Assembly (NCBI GenBank): GCA_963708205.1
Contig: OY970196.1
Coordinates: forward strand, 2,170,001-2,234,000
Reading direction: 5' to 3'
Origin: CAVYTF01 sp963708205
Lineage (GTDB): Bacteria; Bacteroidota; Bacteroidia; Chitinophagales; Chitinophagaceae
DNA: 64,000 bases
This document shows positions 7,935-14,725 of the stretch, piece after piece; position 1 is the stretch's first letter; each line of letters begins with the position of its first letter. The notes beneath the pieces are model-generated. The model saw only the letters and a list, made by a program, of their open reading frames with translations. It did no database searches and was not told the origin of the DNA. The position numbers and the translations under genes are program-made.

Positions 7935-8597
7935 ATGGAAACGCTAAGACTGATACTGGACAAAAATCCCGGAATATTAAATATATTATTGACAGGTGTT
8001 TTATTACCATTTGGAATACTTTTTTTAACTAACCGGCATAATAGAAAACTAAAAGAAACAGAAAAAACTCTTGATTTAAAATATAAATCAAAAGATGATA
8101 TTGGGCAGCAGGAAAAGAAGGTTTATTCCGCTTTATCCAAAATCTTATTTGATATTCAGCAACTGCATATTTCTTTATCGGGTCCTTGTGCCGACACAAG
8201 CTGTATTGAAAATGGGCTGAAAAAGTTTGATGCATCCATCAGTAAATGCCACGATGATATTGCGGATAATATGCTTTATTTATCGTCAGATGCTATAAAC
8301 CAGCTATACAGATTTTATAATATAATCGGGCAACTCAAAATTCAATTACAGGAACTCGACAAGAGAAAAGAATATGAAATGGCAAATGTAACGGTGTATT
8401 ATTACTCTCAAGACCTTGCCGACGCACTAATTGACGTACAGGATTTATTCATCGCCCAACGAAGTGATTTAAAAGTGCAATTTGATAAAACTAAACAGCA
8501 AATGATGAGATATTGTTGTGGACAGGAACCGCCTGTGGAATTGAAAACAAAATATGAAGCATTTAAATCTTCCCTGGTGCAACAACACTTAATTTGA
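7935..8597 (+). CDS. Membrane-anchored protein of unknown function
   Basis: A 220-residue protein. One N-terminal membrane helix (about residues 15-33) is followed by a charged, helical cytoplasmic domain with a CADTSC pair of cysteines near residue 77 and predicted coiled coil. I do not recognise the family. An 8-bp inverted repeat (7879-7886 and 7925-7932) ends two bases before the start codon and could hide the start in an RNA hairpin; that is speculative. Its 3' end overlaps the convergent gene at 8563 by 35 bp. Confidence 0.6.
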   Translation: METLRLILDKNPGILNILLTGVLLPFGILFLTNRHNRKLKETEKTLDLKYKSKDDIGQQEKKVYSALSKILFDIQQLHISLSGPCADTSCIENGLKKFDASISKCHDDIADNMLYLSSDAINQLYRFYNIIGQLKIQLQELDKRKEYEMANVTVYYYSQDLADALIDVQDLFIAQRSDLKVQFDKTKQQMMRYCCGQEPPVELKTKYEAFKSSLVQQHLI

Positions 8598-9009
8598 CTT
8601 CGCTTCGATATTGTTGGTTGTTACTGCGCAATAATTTATTCATTTTTGTATAGCAGAGTTTTACTTTTAGTATTCCCCTTAAGCGTGCATTCACACCTGA
8701 CTTTAATAAAAACCAATTAGGAATATTAATACTTGCAAATTCAGGTATTTCCAGAAGATTGATCGTTACACTTTTTTCATTTATAGCTTGTTTTTCTTTA
8801 TAAAGGTTAAGGTTTATTTGCACATTGTTTTCTGTAATAAACAAAATGTTGCTTAACGACTTTACATCAAAAACTTCTAATGATTCAAATTCTATTTTAC
8901 TTAAAAGTGCGGTTTCAATACCTTCATGTTTTTGGTGGCAGATCTGCAGCGGTTTATTTTCTTTGGTTGAAATATCAAAGCTCAATTCTTCTGTTATATA
9001 ATTTTCCAT
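8563..9009 (-). CDS. Hypothetical protein
   Basis: 148 residues with no signal peptide or membrane helix. Alternating short hydrophobic segments suggest a beta-rich fold, such as SLSNILFITENNVQINLNLY and LPNWFLLKSG-like strands. I do not recognise it. The 3' end overlaps the gene at 7935-8597 on the other strand, so the last few residues may be wrong. Confidence 0.45.
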   Translation of the reverse strand: MENYITEELSFDISTKENKPLQICHQKHEGIETALLSKIEFESLEVFDVKSLSNILFITENNVQINLNLYKEKQAINEKSVTINLLEIPEFASINIPNWFLLKSGVNARLRGILKVKLCYTKMNKLLRSNNQQYRSEVKLSVVAPGKI

Positions 9010-9117
9010 ACGCCAATGTTAAGCACAAAAGGTAGTCTTTAAAACTGAGAAGGGGAAGAAAGAATTATTCTTAATGCCGCATACTTCACCGCATCTGTTT
9101 TATCAAAGCAAAGGAAA

Positions 9118-9189
9118 GCACAACCAGCACGGATATGCGGAGATCTGCATATAGAAAACTTTGGCAGCTATCGCGGCGGTAAACATTAG
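9118..9189 (+). pseudogene. Shard of a DUF2252 gene
   Basis: The reading frame gives PARICGDLHIENFGSYRGG before a stop at 9187. This matches the hallmark of DUF2252 proteins, WxCGDLHLENFGSY, a kinase-like fold of about 400 residues. In a different frame just upstream (9070-9105), HLFYQ resembles the preceding RGTCHLFYED segment, so the relic is also frameshifted. Everything else of the gene is gone. Confidence 0.7.
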
Positions 9190-9217
9190 GGAGTTTTATG
9201 CTTAAAAGAATATCTGA

Positions 9218-9376
9218 GTAAAGGCAGGAGTTAAATTCTATGCTACATTCTATGAATTAAAAGAAATCCGTAACAACATCAGGAAAATAAAAGAACAAAT
9301 AAAGAATGGGAAAATAATATCGGAGATTCATCTCAACCGTAAATTTTATGAGATCACGCCTGCGCGGGCTACTTGA
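9218..9376 (+). other. Orphan open frame in gene debris
   Basis: An open frame of 52 codons with no ATG near its start reads KFYATFYELKEIRNNIRKIK and ends KFYEITPARAT. It is basic and helical. I do not recognise it. It follows the DUF2252 shard in another frame and is probably a further gene fragment. The rest of 9010-9479 shows nothing I can name. Confidence 0.3.
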
Positions 9377-9479
9377 ACTACCAAGTAATTCACAATGCTT
9401 TTATTAAGTACATGTGACCATTCATAGTTTATTACTTTCCATGTGAATAAATTTTGCTTCATCAAACAGCTTACTGCCT

Positions 9480-9743
9480 TTAACAGCATGTATCAATATC
9501 GGGACTACTACTAACCTGTTCTTTGGTAAGATCTACAGGCAGTGATACATTTGTCCATGAATCTTTTAAAACTGCTTGGGGAGAAATAAGCACTTTACGA
9601 CCATATAACCAATTGCGGGTTTTCACAACCATGTATCGGATTGTCCATGTATCATCGTCAAAATAAAAGGCTTCTACTTTTCCAATTTCACCATCTGTGG
9701 CTTCAAGGTTGTAGCCAATTAAATTGTTTGTATTGATTGGCAT
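9480..9743 (-). CDS. PRC-barrel protein, C-terminally truncated
   Basis: 87 residues covering one PRC barrel: NNLIGYNLEATDGEIGKV, then DDDTWTIRYMVVKTRNWLYG and VLISPQAV. Full-length Bacteroidota relatives continue after SPDIDT with DKPVSRQ and a second half of 100 or more residues. Here the frame ends SPDIDTCC, exactly at that point. The gene looks cut by an insertion, deletion or frameshift. PRC-barrel proteins of this type accompany general stress genes such as the slipin next door. Confidence 0.75.
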   Translation of the reverse strand: MPINTNNLIGYNLEATDGEIGKVEAFYFDDDTWTIRYMVVKTRNWLYGRKVLISPQAVLKDSWTNVSLPVDLTKEQVSSSPDIDTCC

Positions 9744-9778
9744 AATTTATTTTTAGTTATAAGATGTTTATGTGGCAT

Positions 9779-10702
9779 TTATTGTTCAGATTTTAAAACG
9801 GTTCCATTTTCTTTTTTCACTTTATCCTGACCAATACCCATTGTTAATGCTGTTAAACCCGCCATGCTGCCCAATTGCATAGTATCTACTGCTGAACTTG
9901 GTACAATAACAATGGTTGAGTTCTCTTTCAATCCTTCGTACAGCATATTCATTGCTCTCAGGTGCAATGCGACAGGATTGTTGGCATAAGTAAGCGCGGC
10001 TTCACCAAACTTCTCAGCTACCTGTCTTTCCGAATCTCCAAGTATTACACGTGCCTGGCGTTCTCTTTCTGCCTGCGCCTGCATAGACATTGCATTTTCT
10101 AATGCCGGCGGAATTAATACATCTTTTACTTCAACAGAATTTACATGAATGCCCCAGGGTTCTGTGCGTTCATCAATAATTTTTTGAAGCACATCACTTA
10201 TTTTATCTCTTCCTTCCAGCATATCTGAAAGCATTGTTTTGCCAATCACATCGCGCAATGCCGTTTGTGAAGCCCAACTGATGGCACTTAAATAATCTGC
10301 TACTTCAAGCGCAGCTCTTTTAGGATCCAGTACTTTCCAGAACAGTACCGCATCCACATCTACAGGAACGGTGTCTTTGGTAAGTGTTTTTTCAGCTTTG
10401 AAAGAAGTGGTTATTACACGCGTATCAATCCAATAAGGTATTGTATCAAAAATTGGGATGATGAAAAAAAGGCCGGGACCTTTTAAAGAATGAAACTGAC
10501 CGAGACGTAGTACAACTGCTTTATCCCACGGATCGGCAATCTTAACTGCAGAAGAAATAATGAGTGCAACTACAAACGCAATAGCAGCAATAACTTCAGT
10601 CAATAAAATATTTGAAAAACCATAAGCAGCGTACAAAACGGCCATAGCAATACCAAATATGACGACAAATATCAGCAGAGAAAACAAGCTTTTACTTTTC
10701 AT
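9779..10702 (-). CDS. Slipin / stomatin-like SPFH membrane protein
   Basis: 307 residues. Two N-terminal hydrophobic segments (about 6-27 and 34-52) are followed by the SPFH/band 7 domain: DPWDKAVVLRLGQF, GPGLFFIIP, DTRV, and an alanine- and glutamate-rich coiled coil AMSMQAQAERERQARVILG. Slipins form oligomers at the inner membrane and are often paired with an NfeD protease-like partner, which is not seen here. A conserved 42-bp element lies 76 bp upstream of the start. It sits among stress-type genes. Confidence 0.9.
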   Translation of the reverse strand: MKSKSLFSLLIFVVIFGIAMAVLYAAYGFSNILLTEVIAAIAFVVALIISSAVKIADPWDKAVVLRLGQFHSLKGPGLFFIIPIFDTIPYWIDTRVITTSFKAEKTLTKDTVPVDVDAVLFWKVLDPKRAALEVADYLSAISWASQTALRDVIGKTMLSDMLEGRDKISDVLQKIIDERTEPWGIHVNSVEVKDVLIPPALENAMSMQAQAERERQARVILGDSERQVAEKFGEAALTYANNPVALHLRAMNMLYEGLKENSTIVIVPSSAVDTMQLGSMAGLTALTMGIGQDKVKKENGTVLKSEQ

Positions 10703-10750
10703 GTTATATCATTTGGATAATTATTTTTTTTAGAGGGTAAATTGAAAGGT

Positions 10751-11191
10751 TAAAGGTCGCAAGGTCTTACGTTCTTTGTGTTATACAATTCGGGAAATAA
10801 GTTGCATCATTCACATCTTAATAAACCTTTTTATTTATTGAGAAATGCTCCCTCACAAAAGCGTGTTGCTGGTTCTCCGTCATTTTATCCGCCGACTGCA
10901 CCTCAATTTTTATATCTGCAAAACGGTGGTCGGTCTTTAAGGTATTAAACAACTCTACCTTTGCGTTCGTGGGGCCAAATAAAAGCACTTCTTTATAATT
11001 CCTGATGATCTCTCCCAACTCTTTATAATACGTTGCCTGTTCGTGCTGCTCTTTATTATGCATCAGGTTTTCACTCTTTCCCAGGCTTTGCTCTTTTTCT
11101 TCGTGAGTGAATTTTGATTCAAGGGTTTTTGTTTCGATCGGGTCTGTTGTAAACTCCATCAAGTGTGCATTTGAATGATCCATCCAAATGC
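10751..11191. repeat. 441-bp direct repeat, copy B
   Basis: Gap-free match to 5843-6283, about 95% identical. Same orientation, so recombination between the copies would delete the 4.9 kb between them. Copy B contains the complete gene and is likely the original. Confidence 0.93.
10778..10819 (-). promoter_or_regulatory. Conserved 42-bp upstream element, copy B (slipin gene)
   Basis: On the minus strand it begins AAGATGTGAATGATGCAAC and ends TATAACAC, with 21 bases from the end of the first block to the end of the second. It matches 34 of 42 positions of the element upstream of the DUF892 gene (12243-12284). It begins at the stop codon of the upstream gene and stands 76 bp before the slipin start, a reasonable promoter position. 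Confidence 0.55.
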
Positions 11192-11213
11192 CCAGGCATG
11201 TCGCGTTTGTCAT
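10818..11213 (-). CDS. Small eRF1-like (baeRF-type) protein, copy B, full length
   Basis: 131 residues starting MTNATCLGIWMDHSNAHLME. The GIWxDHxxAxL beginning is typical of bacterial proteins related to eRF1 domain 3 / host-attachment proteins, and FGPTNAKVELFNTL fits the GPGxAKxEL turn. Release-factor-like or ribosome-linked roles are proposed for the family, so a stress-related translation role is possible but unproven. The paralogue at 5910-6275 lacks the first ten residues. The neighbours are slipin and DUF2061 genes. Confidence 0.65.
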   Translation of the reverse strand: MTNATCLGIWMDHSNAHLMEFTTDPIETKTLESKFTHEEKEQSLGKSENLMHNKEQHEQATYYKELGEIIRNYKEVLLFGPTNAKVELFNTLKTDHRFADIKIEVQSADKMTENQQHAFVREHFSINKKVY

Positions 11214-11244
11214 TGTTTTTTTGTTTATTATTTTTAGTGATGGG

Positions 11245-11529
11245 TTAAAGGCTATTCGCTTTACCCCATTTTATTTTATCCCAAATTCTCTCGGAAAAGA
11301 AATAAGCAAGCGTTGTATAAACATTGCTTATTATGGTAAAACCAAATGCCACTTTCATTTTTCCTGTGAACAAGTAAATGCAGATAAAGTCGAGCATTAA
11401 AATAACTCCCCTGTAAATAACAGTTTTGACAACAGATCTTCTAATTGTCTCTTCTATCTTGTTTTTGCGCGGAAGAAGCTTTTCTATCATGTTTAATGCT
11501 TTCACAAGTTCGCATACGATGCCATCCAA
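11245..11529 (-). CDS. DUF2061 membrane protein
   Basis: 94 residues with two membrane helices. The pattern RRSVVKTVIYRGVILMLDF, then LFTGKMKVAFGF, and the ending SERIWDKIKWG match the DUF2061 signature, which runs from RSxxKTxxWR to HERxWxxxxWG. The function is unknown. Relatives are small inner-membrane proteins sometimes fused to sulfate assimilation genes. It lies 23 bp downstream of the DUF892 gene on the same strand and is probably co-transcribed. Confidence 0.75.
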   Translation of the reverse strand: MDGIVCELVKALNMIEKLLPRKNKIEETIRRSVVKTVIYRGVILMLDFICIYLFTGKMKVAFGFTIISNVYTTLAYFFSERIWDKIKWGKANSL

Positions 11530-11552
11530 TTAAATTGCTTATTGAAGTCATT

Positions 11553-12116
11553 TTATTTTTCTATCAGTTCTAATTCCATGGATTCACCTATCGAAGAAAA
11601 TTTTTCATCAGCTTCTTTTTGTTCAATCAACGTTTCATGCAACTGCGAGGAGGCGCCATTTTCGGCCAGTGTATTTGCAAAAGAACAGAGCGTTCCATAA
11701 GCTGCGATTTTATAGTGTGCTATTTTTAAAACTGATGAAATTATCGCTTCATCTCTAACCATTCCATGGCTCGTATCTTCCATTAAACGGTTGGCTTCCT
11801 TCACTAAACTTTCCATGGTTTTACATTTTTCTGAAGTGGATTTTTTTCCGGCAGAAGCAAATACTTTTTCTAATTTTTTTATATGGCGTTCGGCAAATTG
11901 CAACTGTTCAGAAAGTGCATCGATAAGCACATCAGCAGAAGATTTTTTTATCATCTTTTCCAGCAACGCGACAGAATGTTTTTCGCTATGATAAATATCA
12001 TTTAATTCATCAGTAAATAACTGGCGCAAACCTTTTTCGTTTTTTGATTTTCCTTTTTCAGAAGTAATTGCCTTTACAAGGTCATTATCACAACTATCAA
12101 ATTTTTTAGTGGTCAT
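11553..12116 (-). CDS. DUF892 ferritin-like stress protein (YciE/YciF type)
   Basis: 187 residues, all-alpha. LRQLFTDELNDIYHSEKHSV opens the four-helix bundle, and the later helices carry Glu and His residues expected for a di-metal site (FAERHIKKLE, VRDEAIISSVLKIAHYK). The family is induced by osmotic and general stress in enterobacteria. The metal site is inferred. It is preceded by a copy of the 42-bp conserved element (12243-12284) and is probably the first gene of a two-gene unit with the DUF2061 gene. Confidence 0.85.
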   Translation of the reverse strand: MTTKKFDSCDNDLVKAITSEKGKSKNEKGLRQLFTDELNDIYHSEKHSVALLEKMIKKSSADVLIDALSEQLQFAERHIKKLEKVFASAGKKSTSEKCKTMESLVKEANRLMEDTSHGMVRDEAIISSVLKIAHYKIAAYGTLCSFANTLAENGASSQLHETLIEQKEADEKFSSIGESMELELIEK

Positions 12117-12242
12117 TTTTTTATTTTTTTAATCAGTTCAAAGTTTTTTTTCTATTTTATCTTTTCTTCTTTTTTTAGAAAAGGCGAAAGAGAAAACACC
12201 TTTTATTTTCACATGTAAAATTGAGTGCCTTTATTTCGATAA

Positions 12243-12284
12243 GCGTTATATAATTTGCTGAAAAGGTTGCATCATTCACATCTT
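12243..12284 (-). promoter_or_regulatory. Conserved 42-bp upstream element, copy C (DUF892 gene)
   Basis: On the minus strand it begins AAGATGTGAATGATGCAAC and ends TATAACGC. The first 19 bases are identical to the slipin copy. The variable middle and the distance to TATAAC are also preserved, while sequence outside is unrelated. The DUF892 start is 127 bp downstream. This independent copy is the main reason to treat the element as functional. Confidence 0.6.
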
Positions 12285-12425
12285 TTAGCAGATTTGTGAT
12301 TTTATTTTAATCAGCCAACTTCTGATATTTAGAAAAGCTCGGTAAGTATTCAGGAAAGTGAAAATTTGAAAGTATGATCAAATTATAATGGAAAAACAAT
12401 ATGCAAGCTTTTAGAAGTTATTATG

Positions 12426-12440
12426 ACACTTTAAAAGTGT
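12426..12440. promoter_or_regulatory. Palindrome upstream of the kinase gene
   Basis: Perfect palindrome ACACTTT-A-AAAGTGT, about 93 bp before the kinase start. It could be an operator for a dimeric regulator. No partner copy was found in the window. Confidence 0.3.
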
Positions 12441-12532
12441 GAATTATATAACTAATGTACACAATCGTATAACATTATACGCAGATAATAATTGACCTTT
12501 ACATTTCTGCTGCTTATTTCAAATTTCGAAGG

Positions 12533-13228
12533 ATGAACACACTTACAATTCTTTCCGAGTCTCAAACTGATCCAAATACAGAGCATCAAATTAGTATGAT
12601 TTCTGCTTTTGCTCATGAATTGAAGAATCCTTTGGCTACCATTAATTTGTCTGTAAAAATGCTTGAATCATTGCAAGATGAAAAGCTTAAACTATACCTT
12701 GATATAATTATGCGCAGTTCCGTTCATATCACAGAGTTGATAAATGAGCAGGTCGAATATCGTCCAATAAGAGAAATAAAAAATAAAAAAGAATCTATAC
12801 AAAAGCTGCTTGATGAAGTATTGGATATGGCGAGAGATAAAATCAAACTTAAAAATATATTAGTCATTAAAGATTATTGTTCTATTGATTTTGCAATTGC
12901 CGTGGACAAAACAAAAATGAAAATTGCGCTAAACAATATTATTATTAATGCACTAGAAGCAATGAATAGCGAAAGCGGAAAATTGAAAATAAATACTTAT
13001 GCAACTGCAAATAAATATATTGTAAGAATTCAGGATAATGGATGCGGTATTAGTACGGAAAACATTGAAAATATATTTAAAAAATACTTTACTACCAAAC
13101 CGGATGGACACGGTATCGGATTGTTGACTGTGCATAATTTTCTTCTCGTCAATAATATAAAAGTGAATGTTGAGTCAGAAGAAGGAGTAGGGACAAGCTT
13201 TATTTTAGCATTTGCTAAAAGATTCTGA
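12533..13228 (+). CDS. Soluble sensor histidine kinase without input domain
   Basis: 231 residues made almost entirely of the kinase core. The H box is AHELKNPLATINLS with phospho-accepting His28, the N box NNIIINALEAMNS, the G1 box QDNGCGIS, the F box KKYFTTKPDG and the G2 box GHGIGLLTV. There is no membrane segment and no sensor domain, so a signal must reach it through a partner. No receiver-domain gene lies beside it; the next gene is an AraC-type regulator. This kind of stripped-down kinase is common in stress loci of soil Bacteroidota. Confidence 0.88.
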   Translation: MNTLTILSESQTDPNTEHQISMISAFAHELKNPLATINLSVKMLESLQDEKLKLYLDIIMRSSVHITELINEQVEYRPIREIKNKKESIQKLLDEVLDMARDKIKLKNILVIKDYCSIDFAIAVDKTKMKIALNNIIINALEAMNSESGKLKINTYATANKYIVRIQDNGCGISTENIENIFKKYFTTKPDGHGIGLLTVHNFLLVNNIKVNVESEEGVGTSFILAFAKRF

Positions 13229-13304
13229 ACAGATTTATTCATTTATGCCATTGATAACCCGTACCTTTTGTAATGTTTTATAAATCAATTTATTGTTGTG
13301 TTGA

Positions 13305-13865
13305 ATGAAACTATTTATCAAACATATGGTATCAATTCGGTGTAAAATGATCGTAAAAGCCGAATTGGAAAAACTCAACCTTGAATGTATATCTGTTGAG
13401 TTAGGCGAGGTTCTACTCAAAAATAATTTAAATACAGACGAAATAAAAATATTAAAGAATGAACTTGAAAAATATGGTTTTGAACTGATGGATGACAAAA
13501 AAAGTATCCTGATAGAGAAGATAAAAAAAGTTGTGATTGAAATGATCCATTATTCTGATGAACTTCCCAAAGTAAACTTTTCAAATTTTATAAGCGAAAA
13601 ATTAAATTATGATTACACCTACCTTGCCAATTTATTTTCTGAAGTCCAGGGTATTACTATTGAGCACTACATAATCTTGCATAAAATTGAGCGCGTAAAG
13701 GAATTAATAATTTACAATGAGCTGAACCTTACAGAAATTTCCCTTCTCATGCAATACAGCAGTGTGGCTCATCTCTCCAAGCAGTTTAAAAAAGTTACAG
13801 GATTAACGCCTACATTTTTTAAGAAAATAAAAGATAAACGCCGCGGCGGTATTGAAAATGTGTGA
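13305..13865 (+). CDS. AraC-family transcriptional regulator
   Basis: 186 residues. The C-terminal 100 residues form the two helix-turn-helix motifs of AraC proteins: YLANLFSEVQGITIEHYI, then NLTEISLLMQYSSVAHLSKQ and FKKVTGLTPTFFKK. The N-terminal 75 residues are a small domain starting MKLFIKHMVSIRCKMIVKAE, conserved in a known Bacteroidota regulator group, with a VKAELEKLNL stretch resembling a compact alpha/beta metal-binding-like fold. It is separated from the kinase by 76 bp and probably acts in the same stress response. Confidence 0.85.
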   Translation: MKLFIKHMVSIRCKMIVKAELEKLNLECISVELGEVLLKNNLNTDEIKILKNELEKYGFELMDDKKSILIEKIKKVVIEMIHYSDELPKVNFSNFISEKLNYDYTYLANLFSEVQGITIEHYIILHKIERVKELIIYNELNLTEISLLMQYSSVAHLSKQFKKVTGLTPTFFKKIKDKRRGGIENV

Positions 13866-13942
13866 AAGATGTAATTTAAAAATGTAATGGTATAAGTAAA
13901 TCTGTTTAATTAGAAGCACCTTTACTTGTTAGATTTTGGAGA

Positions 13943-14305
13943 ATGTTTTTAAATAAAATAATTATGCATGCAGTTGAAGTAGAAAAATCTAAAGCCTATA
14001 TTGTTGTAGAAATAATTGAATATGTTCCTGATGCTGTTGTAAGCAAAACAATTCTCAAAAAAACCACCGGAAATATCACCGCTCTTTCATTCGCCATTGG
14101 TGAAGAGTTAGCTGAAAAAATTTCGCCTTTTGATACCTTTATTCAGATAATAGATGGTGCGGCTGAAATCACAATAGATAAAAATATATTTCAACTATTA
14201 TTGGGGCAAGGAATTATTATTCCAGCCCATGCACCGCATCGATTTAATGCAAAAGAAAAGTTCAAAATGATTGCTACTGTTATTAAAAGCGGATATGAAG
14301 ACTAA
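13943..14305 (+). CDS. Small cupin-domain protein
   Basis: 120 residues forming one cupin barrel. The motifs are EYVPDAVVSKTILKKTTGN, ISPFDTFIQIIDGAAEI and GQGIIIPAHAPHRFNA. The first cupin motif lacks the usual His pair (SPFD), while the second keeps PAHAPH. The closest known group is small Bacteroidota cupins ending KMLxTxIxS, here KMIATVIKS. The start is probably the internal ATG eight codons in (MHAVEVEK). The function is unknown; it follows the AraC gene by 77 bp. Confidence 0.8.
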   Translation: MFLNKIIMHAVEVEKSKAYIVVEIIEYVPDAVVSKTILKKTTGNITALSFAIGEELAEKISPFDTFIQIIDGAAEITIDKNIFQLLLGQGIIIPAHAPHRFNAKEKFKMIATVIKSGYED

Positions 14306-14584
14306 TCCCTTTAATTAAAATCAATCTTTATTTATACATATTTTTTCAGTGTGAACTATACAAAATCCTGCATAAAAAAGGATAACAGTTCTTCCATTAG
14401 TCAATTGAATTCTATAACTTATTCTACAATTGCGCTACAAAATTTTCTAAACAAAAATATATACGGTAAATTTCAATTGAGCTGCTTATTCTGAAAATGC
14501 ATTTGTTAGTACTTTAAGCGCTTCGTAGAATTCCGTTTTTGGATAATTTTGGTTCGATAATTGTTCGCCATTCTCCACAAATGC

Positions 14585-14620
14585 AAATTAAGGCAACTCT
14601 CTTTTGAGTTGCCTTAATTT
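14585..14620. terminator. Strong hairpin, probable bidirectional terminator
   Basis: A perfect 15-bp stem with arms AAATTAAGGCAACTC and GAGTTGCCTTAATTT and a six-base loop TCTTTT. It lies in the 420-bp gap between the cupin gene and the convergent T9SS gene and could end transcription from both sides. The rest of 14306-14725 shows no gene. Confidence 0.65.
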
Positions 14621-14725
14621 GTCTAATGTTCTTACATTTCCAAAATATACGCAGTATTAAAAAATGAGAGCAAACTAAATAGTTGTTTTAAAATTTAGAA
14701 AATTGAGATTTTTTTAAAAGGATAT

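Larger units (their letters stand above)
12117..12532. other. Divergent control region of the stress genes and the histidine kinase
   Basis: 416 bp without a gene. It contains the third copy of the 42-bp element (12243-12284, facing DUF892), a 15-bp palindrome at 12426-12440 facing the kinase gene, and two TATAAC-containing stretches near 12450-12472. No clear TAnnTTTG promoter was found. Confidence 0.5.

Noticed and set aside
9050..9480. Island junk considered as an integrated mobile element
   Set aside because: No integrase, transposase, or terminal repeats; only gene fragments.
14551..14580. GGTTCGATAATTGTTCGCCATTCTCCA resembles a tRNA 3' end
   Set aside because: No matching acceptor strand (GGAGAAT) or cloverleaf lies upstream within 90 bp, and the T-stem does not pair well. 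At most a tRNA relic.
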